Source: Mesorhizobium mediterraneum
Lineage (GTDB): Bacteria; Pseudomonadota; Alphaproteobacteria; Rhizobiales; Rhizobiaceae
Direction: 5' to 3'
NCBI RefSeq assembly: GCF_002284565.1
Contig: NZ_NPKI01000015.1
Span: 186,001 to 250,000 of the forward strand
Length of the DNA stretch: 64,000 nucleotides
Part shown: positions 48,290-57,405 of the stretch, one piece after another
Layout of the letters: every line of letters begins with the position of its first letter
How positions within the stretch are numbered: the stretch's first letter is position 1
Notes under the pieces: model-generated
The model's input: the letters and a program-made list of their open reading frames with translations, nothing else
Told to the model about the DNA's origin: nothing
Databases searched by the model: none
Translations under genes and position numbers: made by a program

Positions 48290-48293
48290 CAAT

Positions 48294-48995
48294 TCATGCT
48301 TCGCGGAACCGGTATCCGACTCCGTAAAGGGTTTCGATCATCTCGAAGTCATCATCGACGGCCTTGAACTTCTTGCGAAGCCGCTTGATGTGACTGTCGA
48401 TGGTGCGGTCATCGACATAGACCTGCTCATCATAGGCCGAATCCATAAGCGCATCACGGCTTTTTACCACACCGGGACGCTGGGCCAGAGAATGCAGGAT
48501 CAGGAACTCGGTGACGGTAAGCGTCACCGGCTCGCCCTTCCAGGTGCAGGTGTGGCGCTCCTGGTCCATGACAAGCTGGCCGCGCTCGAGCGAACGTGCC
48601 TGCTGGTTGGGCGTCTTGGCCGACGCCTCGCGGGCGCTGGCGCGGCGCAGCACGGCCCGAACCCGCTCGACCAGAAGACGCTGCGAGAAGGGTTTGCGGA
48701 TGAAGTCGTCGGCGCCCATCTTGAGGCCGAAAAGCTCGTCGATCTCGTCGTCCTTGGACGTCAGGAAGATCACCGGCAGGTCGGATTTCTGGCGCATCCG
48801 GCGCAGAAGCTCCATGCCGTCCATGCGCGGCATCTTGATGTCGAGGATGGCGAGATTCGGCGGACGCGCCGCCAGGCCTTCCAGCGCCGATGCCCCATCC
48901 GTGTAGGTTTCGACGCGATACCCCTCCGATTCGAGGGCGATCGACACCGAAGTCAGAATGTTGCGATCGTCGTCGACAAGCGCGATTGTTGCCAT
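48294..48995 (-). CDS. chvI: ChvI response regulator
   Basis: A 233-residue OmpR-type regulator. The receiver has acidic residues in ALVDDDRN, the phosphorylation Asp in [13 protein letters not shown], and Lys in [11 protein letters not shown]; the C-terminal winged helix includes [32 protein letters not shown]. The ATG at 48995 aligns with the known ChvI N terminus ([13 protein letters not shown]) and has GGAG nine bases upstream; an ATG 18 bases earlier is possible. It is divergent from pckA. ChvI is reported to affect pckA in relatives, from memory. Confidence 0.94.
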   Translation of the reverse strand: MATIALVDDDRNILTSVSIALESEGYRVETYTDGASALEGLAARPPNLAILDIKMPRMDGMELLRRMRQKSDLPVIFLTSKDDEIDELFGLKMGADDFIRKPFSQRLLVERVRAVLRRASAREASAKTPNQQARSLERGQLVMDQERHTCTWKGEPVTLTVTEFLILHSLAQRPGVVKSRDALMDSAYDEQVYVDDRTIDSHIKRLRKKFKAVDDDFEMIETLYGVGYRFREA

Positions 48996-49337
48996 TTCAA
49001 GTGGCTCCCTCATGAGCTGTCCCTTCTTTGGTCGAGAAGGGGCTTTTGCAGGACAAATTAGGTACAAAATGTGGCACAGGCTCAGTCCGCTGTCACGAGC
49101 GGCATGCCGGCGGCCACAATCTCACCTCGATATGGATTGGACTGATAAAGACCGCCAATCCTTTGGGCAACCGCCTGATTTTTTGCATATATAAACGATT
49201 TAAACAACTTTCAAAATATTTAAATCGATTAATTATTTGATATCATTTGGCTTTTCTGGTTCTGACGCTTACAGTCTCCGTCGTGGGGGCTCCGGAAATT
49301 CGCCGGCCAGGATGCTCAAATCGAAGAAGGAACCCTC
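48996..49337. promoter_or_regulatory. chvI-pckA divergent intergenic region with AT-rich core
   Basis: This 342-base spacer has no gene. From about 49183 to 49252 it is strikingly AT-rich for the window. Inside are perfect inverted arms CGATTTAAA (49196-49204) and TTTAAATCG (49219-49227), a likely regulator site or promoter core. A Shine-Dalgarno AGAAGGAAC lies just before pckA. Both promoters should be here. Exact -35/-10 boxes were not confidently assigned. Confidence 0.55.
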
Positions 49338-50948
49338 ATGTCGGAAGCCGGCAAACGCAATCCCGCATGGGCGATCGATCGGATCGGCCTGAAAACCACG
49401 GGCGCGGTGCGCTATAATTTCGGCGTGGCGGCCCTTTACGAGGAAGCGATCCGCCGCGGCGAGGCCCGGATAACCGCGCATGGCGCGCTCGTCGCCGAAA
49501 CCGGGCAGCACACCGGCCGCTCGCCCAAGGACAAATTCATCGTGCGCGACGAGACCACCGGGCCGCATGTGTGGTGGGACAACAACAAGGCGATTTCGCC
49601 GTCACAGTTCGACATGCTGCTCGCCGATTTTCGCGCCCATGCTGCGGACAAGGATCTTTATGTGCAGGATCTGGTCGGCGGCGCCGACGAGGACTTGAAG
49701 CTGACGACCAGGGTCGTCACGGAGCTTGCCTGGCACTCCTTGTTCATCCGCAATCTGCTCATTCGTCCGGAAGCCGCCGAGCTTGAGCATTTCGTGCCTG
49801 ACATGACGATCATCGACCTGCCGTCGTTCCGCGCCGATCCCGTCCGCCACGGCACCCGCACCGAAACGGTGATCGCCGTCGATCTCTCGCGCATGATCGT
49901 GCTGATCGGTGGCACCTCCTATGCCGGCGAAATGAAGAAATCGGTGTTCACCGTGCTCAACTATCTGTTGCCGGCGAAGGGTGTGATGCCGATGCATTGC
50001 TCGGCCAATGAAGGCGCTGGCGGAGACGCGGCCATCTTCTTCGGCCTTTCGGGAACCGGCAAGACGACGCTGTCGGCCGACCCGTCGCGCACGCTGGTCG
50101 GCGACGACGAGCACGGCTGGGGTCCGGATGGCATCTTCAATTTCGAAGGCGGCTGCTATGCCAAGACGATAAAGCTTTCGGCCGAAGCCGAGCCGGAGAT
50201 CTTCGCCACCACGCAGCGCTTCGGCACGGTGCTGGAGAATGTGGTGCTCGACGCGGACCGTGTGCCGGATTTCGACGACGGCAGTCTCACCGAAAACACG
50301 CGCTGCGCCTATCCGCTCGACTTCATCCCCAACGCCAGCAAGACGGGCCGCGCCGGTCACCCGAAAAACATCATCATGCTGACCGCCGACGCATTCGGCG
50401 TGATGCCGCCGATCGCCCGGCTCACTCCGGCGCAGGCGATGTATCATTTCCTCTCCGGCTATACCGCCAAGGTGGCAGGGACCGAAAAGGGCGTCACTGA
50501 ACCCGAAGCGACGTTTTCGACCTGTTTCGGCGCACCGTTCATGCCGCGCCATCCGTCGGAATACGGCAATCTGCTGCGCGAGCTGATCGCCCATCACGGT
50601 GTCGATTGCTGGCTGGTCAACACCGGCTGGACCGGCGGCGCTTATGGCACCGGCAAGCGGATGCCGATCAAGGCGACGCGCGCGCTGCTTGCCGCGGCAC
50701 TCGACGGCTCGCTGAACGGGGCCGATTTCCGCACCGACGCCAATTTTGGTTTCGATGTGCCGGTGGCGGTCGCTGGCGTCGACCGCGCCATTCTCGATCC
50801 GAGATCGACCTGGGCCGACACATCAGCCTATGACCTGCAGGCGGCGAGGCTGGTCGGCATGTTCGCCATCAATTTCGAAAAATTCGAACCTCATGTCGAC
50901 GCCATTGTGCTCGGCGCCGCCCCGCGCATGCGCGAAGCCGCGGAATAA
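49338..50948 (+). CDS. pckA: Phosphoenolpyruvate carboxykinase (ATP)
   Basis: A 536-residue gluconeogenic enzyme converting oxaloacetate and ATP to PEP, ADP and CO2. Kinase-1a [17 protein letters not shown] and kinase-2 [10 protein letters not shown] are present, with the substrate site [20 protein letters not shown]. It is divergent from chvI. An intrinsic terminator follows 71 bases downstream. Confidence 0.97.
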   Translation: MSEAGKRNPAWAIDRIGLKTTGAVRYNFGVAALYEEAIRRGEARITAHGALVAETGQHTGRSPKDKFIVRDETTGPHVWWDNNKAISPSQFDMLLADFRAHAADKDLYVQDLVGGADEDLKLTTRVVTELAWHSLFIRNLLIRPEAAELEHFVPDMTIIDLPSFRADPVRHGTRTETVIAVDLSRMIVLIGGTSYAGEMKKSVFTVLNYLLPAKGVMPMHCSANEGAGGDAAIFFGLSGTGKTTLSADPSRTLVGDDEHGWGPDGIFNFEGGCYAKTIKLSAEAEPEIFATTQRFGTVLENVVLDADRVPDFDDGSLTENTRCAYPLDFIPNASKTGRAGHPKNIIMLTADAFGVMPPIARLTPAQAMYHFLSGYTAKVAGTEKGVTEPEATFSTCFGAPFMPRHPSEYGNLLRELIAHHGVDCWLVNTGWTGGAYGTGKRMPIKATRALLAAALDGSLNGADFRTDANFGFDVPVAVAGVDRAILDPRSTWADTSAYDLQAARLVGMFAINFEKFEPHVDAIVLGAAPRMREAAE

Positions 50949-51019
50949 TCGCCGGGCGGATATCCTGCACCTCAAGGCCCGGACCGGGATCCGGGAGGCC
51001 CGACCCGGGGAACGGGAAC

Positions 51020-51056
51020 GCCCGACCCCGGGGATCGGGCCTTTTCTTTTTTCGCT
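51020..51056 (+). terminator. Intrinsic terminator of pckA
   Basis: GCCCGA and TCGGGC pair around a CCCCGGGG-containing loop, followed by CTTTTCTTTTTT. The T-run touches the alternative upstream start of arfB. Confidence 0.85.
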
Positions 51057-51076
51057 TGCCGCGCCATGACTGCGGC

Positions 51077-51514
51077 ATGAACGCCGACGACAAGATCATC
51101 ATTGCCGACGATGCGGTGATCCATCCGGATGACCTGCATGAGGACTTCATCCGCTCGTCCGGCCCTGGCGGCCAGAACGTCAACAAGGTGGCGACGGCGG
51201 TGCAATTGCGCTTCGATGCGGCGAATGCGCCGGGCCTGTCGGAGCGCGTCCGCGAGCGAACCATAAAGCTGGCTGGCCAACGGGCCACCAAGGACGGCGT
51301 CATCGTCATCGAGGCCGGACGCTTCCGCACGCAAGAGCAGAACCGGGCTGACGCCCGCGCGCGGCTTGCGGAACTGGTCGCCAAGGCCGCCGAACCGCCG
51401 CCGCCGCCGCGCAAGAAGACGAGGCCGTCGAAAGGCGCGGTAGAAAGGCGGCTGAAGACTAAAGCTGGGCGCGGCACAATCAAGAAACTGCGCGGCCGGG
51501 TGGACGACGATTAG
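51077..51514 (+). CDS. arfB: ArfB: peptidyl-tRNA hydrolase / stalled ribosome rescue factor
   Basis: A 145-residue ArfB (YaeJ, ICT1-like). The GGQ motif is at residues 31-33 in RSSGPGGQNVNKV; the C-terminal tail is basic and unstructured (RRLKTKAGRGTIKKLRGR), which enters the empty mRNA channel of stalled ribosomes. It releases nascent chains without a codon. The ATG at 51077 gives the usual N terminus; a TTG 21 bases upstream overlaps the pckA terminator and is less likely. Confidence 0.9.
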   Translation: MNADDKIIIADDAVIHPDDLHEDFIRSSGPGGQNVNKVATAVQLRFDAANAPGLSERVRERTIKLAGQRATKDGVIVIEAGRFRTQEQNRADARARLAELVAKAAEPPPPPRKKTRPSKGAVERRLKTKAGRGTIKKLRGRVDDD

Positions 51515-51629
51515 AGCGACGTGCGTCCACGATGTGGCAGGCGCGACATCGATCCCGCGGTCGAGACGGCTTCCAATTCAAGGTTGCAGATGGCAAGTTC
51601 TGTATTCGCCACAGCAAGGGAGACCACAG

Positions 51630-52103
51630 ATGGGCATGTTTGATTTCGTCAAGGGCGTCGGCAAGAAGCTCGGCTTCGGCGACGATGAGCCGGAGCCGAC
51701 CGCCGATACGCTCAAGAAGGAGCTCGATTCGCACGCGCTCGGCACCGACAATGTGGAAGTCGTCGTCAAAGGCGATACGGCCGTCCTGAAAGGCGTGGTC
51801 AAGGATCAATCGATCTTCGAAAAGGCTGTCATCGCCGTCGGCAACACGCTCGGCGTCTCCAAGGTGCAGGCAGACGAATTGCAGGTCGCCGCACCCGAGT
51901 CCGGCACGCCCGCTACCGCGGCCAAGGAACCGACCTTCTACACGGTCAAGAAAGGCGACAACCTCTGGAAGATCGCCGAAAAGAGCTACGGCAAGGGCAA
52001 GGGTGCGAAGAACCCGATCATTTTCGAGGCCAACAAGCCGATGCTGACCCACCCGGACAAGATCTATCCGGGGCAAGTCCTGCGCATACCGGACCTCGAC
52101 TAA
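51630..52103 (+). CDS. BON-LysM domain protein (Kbp/YgaU-like)
   Basis: A 157-residue cytoplasmic protein. Residues about 20-90 are a BON domain (DNVEVVVKGDTAVLKGVVKDQ) and about 108-155 a LysM domain (FYTVKKGDNLWKIAEKSYGKG, ending LRIPDLD). This is the architecture of E. coli Kbp (YgaU), a potassium-binding protein; there is no signal peptide. The ATG at 51630 with AAGGGAG upstream is preferred over a longer frame. A palindromic element starts at its stop codon, and a terminator follows after that. Confidence 0.88.
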   Translation: MGMFDFVKGVGKKLGFGDDEPEPTADTLKKELDSHALGTDNVEVVVKGDTAVLKGVVKDQSIFEKAVIAVGNTLGVSKVQADELQVAAPESGTPATAAKEPTFYTVKKGDNLWKIAEKSYGKGKGAKNPIIFEANKPMLTHPDKIYPGQVLRIPDLD

Positions 52104-52245
52104 GAGACTGTTTGGAAACTCTACTCCGGCGGCTATCTGATAGCGTTTTCTGCGCTTCCGGTGCTCACGTGCTTAAGTACGCTCCGCTCCGGTTCTCGAA
52201 ACCACCACCATATGACTCGCCAGAGCGAATTTCGAAACAGTCTCT
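52103..52245. repeat. Palindromic intergenic element, type E
   Basis: Terminal inverted arms AGAGACTGTTT and AAACAGTCTCT are perfect, with inner partial matches (TGGAAACT near the left, AATTTCGAAA near the right). The centre includes CGCTTCCGGTGCTCACGTGC. Its first base is the last base of the upstream stop codon TAA. It has no coding content; an in-frame extension of alkB through it is rejected. Confidence 0.8.
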
Positions 52246-52268
52246 AAGCCCGGTGCAATCGCGACAAG

Positions 52269-52306
52269 AGAAGAACGGCGGCTTTCGGGTCGCCGTTCTT
52301 GTTTGT
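52269..52306 (+). terminator. Intrinsic terminator after the BON-LysM gene
   Basis: AAGAACGGCG and CGCCGTTCTT pair across a 10-base loop, followed by GTTTGTTGG. It lies past the type E element and before alkB. Confidence 0.75.
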
Positions 52307-52351
52307 TGGTGGCATTATCCGCCAGATGAACCTAATGGAGCGACCAAGCTG

Positions 52352-52969
52352 ATGCTCGTTCTGCCCAAAGGTGTCCGCCACATGCCCGGCTACCTGTCCC
52401 GTGCGGTGCAGGAAGCGCTGGTCGAGGATGTGAGACGGGTCGTCCAGGAGGCTCCCCTGTTCGTGCCGGCCATGCCGCGCACCGGCAAGGAGATGAGCGT
52501 GCGCATGACCAATTGCGGCCCGCTCGGCTGGGTCACCGACAAGGAGCACGGCTATCGCTACCAGCCGACGCACCCGGTGACCGGAACGCCCTGGCCGCCA
52601 ATCCCGGACGTGCTGCTCGAGTTGTGGCGGGACGTGTCTGCCTATCCGCATCCGCCGGAGGCTTGTTTGGTCAATTTCTATTCGCCGGACGCGAAGATGG
52701 GCCTTCACCAGGACCGCGACGAGGAGGATTTCGCCGCGCCGGTCGTGTCGGTCTCACTGGGCGACGATTGCCTGTTCAGGGTCGGCCAAAGCACGCGCGA
52801 AGGCGGCACAAAATCGTTCAGGCTGAAAAGCGGCGACGTCGTCGTGCTTGGCGGCGAAGGCCGCCTCTCTTTTCACGGCGTCGACCGCATCTATCCCTCG
52901 ACCTCGGCGTTGCTCAGGAATGGCGGACGGATCAATCTGACGCTGAGGCGGGTGACGACGCCGACGTGA
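52352..52969 (+). CDS. alkB: AlkB: alpha-ketoglutarate-dependent DNA repair dioxygenase
   Basis: A 205-residue AlkB. The Fe(II) ligands are His119 and Asp121 (MGLHQDRDE) and His175 (LSFHGVDR), and the 2-oxoglutarate Arg pair is Arg193 and Arg199 (GGRINLTLRR). MTNCGPLGW is also shared with E. coli AlkB. It removes N-methyl lesions from DNA and RNA bases by oxidation. The ATG at 52352 is chosen because a terminator and palindromic element lie just upstream; TGGAG is 11 bases before it. The 3' end overlaps the convergent membrane gene by 38 bases. Confidence 0.93.
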   Translation: MLVLPKGVRHMPGYLSRAVQEALVEDVRRVVQEAPLFVPAMPRTGKEMSVRMTNCGPLGWVTDKEHGYRYQPTHPVTGTPWPPIPDVLLELWRDVSAYPHPPEACLVNFYSPDAKMGLHQDRDEEDFAAPVVSVSLGDDCLFRVGQSTREGGTKSFRLKSGDVVVLGGEGRLSFHGVDRIYPSTSALLRNGGRINLTLRRVTTPT

Positions 52970-54545
52970 GGCGCCCGACCGTCAACGGGCCGGGGCGGAC
53001 ATAGTCATCGCGTAGATAGATGCGCAGGGCACCGTCTTCGGCGAGCACGTGGTAACGGGCCAGGATCGCGTCAAAGCCAAAACGCTCGGTCAGTTGGCTT
53101 GTCCAGTTGGTGTTGTTTTTCTTGAAGATGATGACATCCGCGCGCAGGCGCTCAAATTCTTCGCGCTTGCTTTCGGCGTAGCGCACCATGATGGCTTGGT
53201 AACGTGTCGCCTCGGCGGTGTCACCGGAGAGGACCGCCTGCTGGGACAGGCGGAGCGAGAACGCTCCAAGCCAATCGCTGACATGGGTCGAAACGAACTG
53301 CCCGTCGATCATGCGGTTCAGCGGATGTCCAGAGGAAATGTCCGGGCTGACCAACGCGACGGTCGGCCGATCGGTCGCGGCGCGAATGGCGGCAACCAGC
53401 GCGGGGTCTGGCTTCTGAGTGCTCCAGTACGGCAAGAAAGCGATCGCCACCCCCGCCAGCGCCCAAGCTCGCGAAGGTGCCGTCACAAATGACAACAGCC
53501 TTGGCTGCTGCTGCTCGATCCTGGGCAATGCCAGCAGGCAGAGAATGGCTGCCACGGCGCAAAAGATGGCGGGATAGGCATGATAGGCCCAGCCTTTCGC
53601 CTGGTAGAACAGCGGGAACATGCCGGCGACCGACGCGGTCATTGCTACCGCCGCCAGCTCCGGAAATCGCCCGGCCGGCCACAGCCACCACGTCAGGAAT
53701 ACGAGAAAGCCCCACGTAAAACCGTAGACGATCACAATCGGCAGAAAGACGCTGACCTTTGCATAAACATCCGCCATCAGGGGATAAACGTCGCGCAGGA
53801 ATTCCGGATGGATCAATGTGACCGCGCCGAAATAAGCGATGCAGACGCCGCCTATGACCCAGTGCTCCGGAGCGAAAACCGATTTCAGACTGCATTGGCG
53901 TGCTGCGACGAGCAGTGCCGGCGCCAACACCATGATCGCGTAGTAGGGCTTGATCAGCAACAGAACACTGCCCGACAGGCCGGCAAGGGCTGCAAGACCC
54001 AAGCCTGGTTGCGCCGTTGCATCTCGGCGCGCGCGCCAGGCATGAAGTGCGAGCAGCGGCATGAAAAGCGCTATGCCGATATGCTCTCGCTCGCTGAAGG
54101 CGTTGCCGGGAAAGACCACCAGCATTGCGTAGAAAGCTGGCGCCAATGCAAATAGTGATGCTGCTTCGGCGAAACCCGCACGCTTGACGATCACGCCCGA
54201 GAACGAAAGTCCGACAAGTGCGGCAAGATAGGTCCAGGCCTGAACCAGGACTTCCGGGGCGATTCCCAGCAACCTGGCCGCAGCCACTGGCGGCAGATAG
54301 AGCCATACGCTGAATGGAGGGTTGGTCTCGTAGATTTGCGTGTAGAGCCGCTCACCAGAGAGTATCCGCTCGCAGACGGTGATCAGCCAACTCGTATCCG
54401 GAATAGTTCCCCAGCGCACCTGACAGGCGATCGACAAGACTGTGAGCGCAGCAATCGCAAGGACATTGCGGCCAGGATGCAGCGACGCCGCAAAATCCCG
54501 ACTGCCCCACCGGCCCCAGCCGCCAGTCTCGTTCGCGACGCTCAC
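52932..54545 (-). CDS. Polytopic membrane glycosyltransferase-like protein (GT-C/GT87-like), paralogue 1
   Basis: About 537 residues with some ten or eleven membrane segments and a C-terminal soluble part (from about residue 410). The first loop has DTSWLITVCERILSGERLY followed by YETNPPFS, shared with paralogue 2, with acidic residues as in GT-C sugar transferases that use polyprenyl-phosphate sugars. The start is uncertain: a GTG at 54545 (MSVANETGG) with CAGGA upstream gives a length like that of the paralogue; the longer frame has many basic residues and is rejected. Sugar and acceptor are unknown. Confidence 0.7.
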   Translation of the reverse strand: MSVANETGGWGRWGSRDFAASLHPGRNVLAIAALTVLSIACQVRWGTIPDTSWLITVCERILSGERLYTQIYETNPPFSVWLYLPPVAAARLLGIAPEVLVQAWTYLAALVGLSFSGVIVKRAGFAEAASLFALAPAFYAMLVVFPGNAFSEREHIGIALFMPLLALHAWRARRDATAQPGLGLAALAGLSGSVLLLIKPYYAIMVLAPALLVAARQCSLKSVFAPEHWVIGGVCIAYFGAVTLIHPEFLRDVYPLMADVYAKVSVFLPIVIVYGFTWGFLVFLTWWLWPAGRFPELAAVAMTASVAGMFPLFYQAKGWAYHAYPAIFCAVAAILCLLALPRIEQQQPRLLSFVTAPSRAWALAGVAIAFLPYWSTQKPDPALVAAIRAATDRPTVALVSPDISSGHPLNRMIDGQFVSTHVSDWLGAFSLRLSQQAVLSGDTAEATRYQAIMVRYAESKREEFERLRADVIIFKKNNTNWTSQLTERFGFDAILARYHVLAEDGALRIYLRDDYVRPGPLTVGRLTSASSPASASD

Positions 54546-54658
54546 GGTGCTGTCCTGCCCCGGAACGTTGACATATGTGCTCTCCGATAAAACGATTGGA
54601 TAGCCCTTACCATGTTCTCTGTAGCCTCTCCCTCGATCAGCCAATCGGCCGGACGGAA

Positions 54659-56266
54659 CTAGTTCGAAACGGGCGTCAATTGGCGCGCGCCGCCGCGCAG
54701 AAAGACGGTGATCTCCGGCTCGGCGTGCAGCACGTGATAGTCGCTCAAGGCAGCCGCGACCCGCTCGTCCTGCAGCATCAAGGCAGTCCACGAGGGGGAG
54801 CCTGACAGCACGATATCGGGCTTCTCCGCTGATATCTCGGCGGCGTATTCGCCGATCACCCGATCGCGGATCCCTTCAAATTTCCGTTTCTGTCCGTATT
54901 CATCGGCCTTGCGAGCAAGTATTTCCGCATTGAACACCGCCCAGGCGCCCGGGTGACGCGACATGAACCTGCCGCCGACCAGCCTGGTGAGAGGATGGCC
55001 CACCTGCATCCGATCCGCGATCGACATGATCGTCGGGTTTTCGATCGTGGCGCTGATTGTGGCGGCGGACCGCTCCATCGGCTCGTTGTCCGCAGTCAGC
55101 GCAGCGTATTGTGCTCTAATCGTTATTTGCAGCACCAACACGCAGCCGAAGACAAGGCCGGCTTTGCGAACGAAGCCTGCAGCGCGGAACTCACCGAACC
55201 GCGGAAGCTGGACAGCGAATGCAAGTACCGCCACAACCACCATCGGCAGCGCGTGATTGGGCCAACCCTTGCCCATGACGACGAAGGCGGGGATGAACCC
55301 GAGAGCGGCCAAGAGCGGAATCCGGACGTCCCAATGCAATCGCCTGATGTCGCCCGCTGCCAGCAGGACGGCCGCGGCCAGAAGCAGCACTATCTTCGGC
55401 CAGTTTGCCATCATCTCGACGACCGAAGCTCTCAGCGGCAGATACACCTCCCTGACGAAGGGCAGTATTTCGCTGAAATAGGCGCGGTCGAAGATCGCAA
55501 TGGAAGCCACATAGATGACGATGACCGCAGCGCCGAGAAGATTTTCCACGGCGAAGAACGGCTTTAGAGACCGTCGATGGAGCGCAAGGCACAGCGAGGG
55601 CAGCAGGAAGGCCAGGGCAAAATGCGGCGGTTTGAGCATGATAACGGTGGCCGCGCCCAGCCCCGCCAGAACGCGCTCCACGGTCGAGCCTGCGACGAAG
55701 TCCGGCGTTCGCTGGCGTGCGCACTGCAATGCCAACCAGGGCAGAATGGCAATCAGCGCGAAATGCTCGCGCTGGCCGAATTGGTCCGGCAGGAAACACA
55801 GGACCATGAACAGCGCGACCGGAGCTGCCAAGAGAGCGTTAGGCTGTCGGTAAATCGGGTCGACGCGGGCGAGAATGCGGGCGGAAACAACCAGGCTGGC
55901 CAAGCTCAGGCAGACGACACCGAGCGTCAGCCAGACTTCGGCGCGTATGCCGCTAAGCTTTTCCAAGAGCATAAACGGCATGTAGAGAAAGATCGAGAAA
56001 GGCGGATTGGTCTCTATGATGTCGGTGTTCAGTCGCTCTCCGCCGAGCAACCGATCACACGCAACCAGGAGCCATGACACATCGACATTGGTCGGCGTCA
56101 CAACCGTCGATAACCAGGCAGCATACGCCACGACCACGCCGGCCAGCAACAACGGAGCAGCACCTGCGCCGCCGACAAACCGCGAGAAACGGCCTATGGT
56201 AGGCAGCGGTTCACCGAGGGATCGCGCGCTAGAGACCACGAAACACCCAGCGCCCGAGGACGACAT
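54659..56266 (-). CDS. Polytopic membrane glycosyltransferase-like protein (GT-C/GT87-like), paralogue 2
   Basis: About 535 residues, again with around ten membrane helices and a soluble C-terminal tail. The signature DVSWLLVACDRLLGGERLN followed by IETNPPFSIFLYMP matches paralogue 1 closely, and QREHFALIA in one corresponds to EREHIGIAL in the other, so the pair arose by tandem duplication and has diverged. A likely membrane sugar transferase acting on a lipid-linked sugar. The ATG at 56266 overlaps the GtrA-like gene by 38 bases; a GTG a little further in is possible. Confidence 0.7.
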   Translation of the reverse strand: MSSSGAGCFVVSSARSLGEPLPTIGRFSRFVGGAGAAPLLLAGVVVAYAAWLSTVVTPTNVDVSWLLVACDRLLGGERLNTDIIETNPPFSIFLYMPFMLLEKLSGIRAEVWLTLGVVCLSLASLVVSARILARVDPIYRQPNALLAAPVALFMVLCFLPDQFGQREHFALIAILPWLALQCARQRTPDFVAGSTVERVLAGLGAATVIMLKPPHFALAFLLPSLCLALHRRSLKPFFAVENLLGAAVIVIYVASIAIFDRAYFSEILPFVREVYLPLRASVVEMMANWPKIVLLLAAAVLLAAGDIRRLHWDVRIPLLAALGFIPAFVVMGKGWPNHALPMVVVAVLAFAVQLPRFGEFRAAGFVRKAGLVFGCVLVLQITIRAQYAALTADNEPMERSAATISATIENPTIMSIADRMQVGHPLTRLVGGRFMSRHPGAWAVFNAEILARKADEYGQKRKFEGIRDRVIGEYAAEISAEKPDIVLSGSPSWTALMLQDERVAAALSDYHVLHAEPEITVFLRGGARQLTPVSN

Positions 56267-56627
56267 AGTTGATGACCGGCACGGCAATGCAGGTAAGCAG
56301 GATCGGGACTGAAGCAGGGACGCCGAGCATCTGGGTCAAAAACCCCGGCAGAGCGACCGCGATAGCGAGGCCCGAAGCGGTGAGCAGGAGGAAGCGAGGC
56401 AGTTCCATTGCGTGGCTGCCGCCAGAGATGAATGTGAAATATTTATGCCCGGTATAAGAGAACAGCGCGGCGATGGCATAAGCCGCAAAGGATGTGAGTG
56501 CTGCCGGCAGGCCAGCCGTTGCCTGTCCACGCGACAGCAGGAAAGCGCAAACGGCATAGATCAGCGTCGATGCAATCCCGATCAGGGCAAAGCGCGACAG
56601 GCGACGATACGAGCCAGTAGCCGACAT
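56229..56627 (-). CDS. GtrA-like membrane protein
   Basis: A 132-residue protein with four membrane helices in the GtrA pattern (RFALIGIASTLIYAVCAFLL, AAYAIAALFSYTGHKYFTF, LPRFLLLTASGLAIAVALP, VPVINYVVLGRWVF). GtrA proteins are thought to move polyprenyl-phosphate sugars across the membrane, supplied by a GT2 enzyme such as the one encoded 780 bases upstream. The ATG at 56627 is chosen by family length. Confidence 0.82.
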   Translation of the reverse strand: MSATGSYRRLSRFALIGIASTLIYAVCAFLLSRGQATAGLPAALTSFAAYAIAALFSYTGHKYFTFISGGSHAMELPRFLLLTASGLAIAVALPGFLTQMLGVPASVPILLTCIAVPVINYVVLGRWVFRGL

Positions 56628-56634
56628 GGCGCGG

Positions 56635-57405
56635 TCAGGCCGCCAGTTTCTCGTCGAGGCGGCCGGTGTCGACGGCGCCATCCCTACGAAACACGGCCAG
56701 CAGCGAGACACCAAACGGCAGGCTTGCGTTTGGCACGATACGGCCCTCCGCCGAAAACACAGCCTTCATCGCCGCATTGACCGGCTTCGGCGGCGTCGCG
56801 TGGCCCGCTGGCCTGGCCGGTCGGCGCAGCCTGTCCAGCAATCGTGCCAACACAGCTGCGGGAAACAGCGCGGCATTGGTGTAGCTCAGCCGGTCGATCG
56901 TGAAGCCGGCCTTTTCAATGCGCTCACGCAGCAGATTGCGGGAATAGCGCCGCATGTGATGCAGCCCCACGTCGTGGGTGCTCCACAGCCATTGATGTGC
57001 AGGCACCGTAAGGATGACGCGGCCACCTGGTTTCAGCATTTGGCGGATTGCGGCCAGCGATGCTTCGTCCTCCGCGACATGCTCCAGCACGTCGAACAGG
57101 CAGATGAGGTCACAACTTTGCGGCGCGACAGGAATATTGTCCGGCAGATGGCCAGCAAGAAAGTCGCGGCCGGTCTTTTCCCCGGCGATCTCGCGCGCGA
57201 GATCGCTCATTTCCACCGCCGTCACCGCGCCGAACTGCTCCAGCATCTGGATGTTGCCACCGGTGCCGGCGCCGATCTCGACGATGCGCGCCTTTGCGGG
57301 CAGGTCGAGGTGGCGAATGACCGCCTCCGCGATGGCACGCCGCCCACAGAACCACCAATGCTCGTCTTCGGTGGCGGCCATCTGTCGGTAGGCGTCGAGC
57401 TCCAT
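56635..57405 (-). CDS. Class I SAM-dependent methyltransferase
   Basis: A 256-residue methyltransferase. The SAM motif is VEIGAGTGGNIQML (residues 42-55), followed by the acidic strand end VTAVEMSD and a post-motif CDLICLFDVLEHVAEDE. The N terminus has EDEHWWFCGRR, typical of methyltransferases in polysaccharide loci. The C-terminal part (from about residue 180) has a hydrophobic stretch that may touch the membrane. It may methylate a sugar or lipid carrier product. Its start overlaps the GT2 stop by one base. Confidence 0.82.
   Translation of the reverse strand: MELDAYRQMAATEDEHWWFCGRRAIAEAVIRHLDLPAKARIVEIGAGTGGNIQMLEQFGAVTAVEMSDLAREIAGEKTGRDFLAGHLPDNIPVAPQSCDLICLFDVLEHVAEDEASLAAIRQMLKPGGRVILTVPAHQWLWSTHDVGLHHMRRYSRNLLRERIEKAGFTIDRLSYTNAALFPAAVLARLLDRLRRPARPAGHATPPKPVNAAMKAVFSAEGRIVPNASLPFGVSLLAVFRRDGAVDTGRLDEKLAA

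Noticed and set aside
48150..48293. Small coding gene between chvG and chvI
   Set aside because: The stretch is made of two palindromic copies with no ribosome binding site or plausible frame.
46947..49061. A 704-codon plus-strand frame running over chvG, the palindromes and chvI
   Set aside because: It crosses two well-identified minus-strand genes and a repeat region with no domain; antisense frames of this length are common at this GC content.
52112..52351. N-terminal 80-residue extension of AlkB
   Set aside because: It reads through the palindromic element and the terminator, and E. coli AlkB starts where the ATG at 52352 does.
54546..54791. N-terminal extension of the first GT-C paralogue
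   Set aside because: It is Arg-rich, overlaps the end of the upstream paralogue and would make the protein 80 residues longer than its twin.
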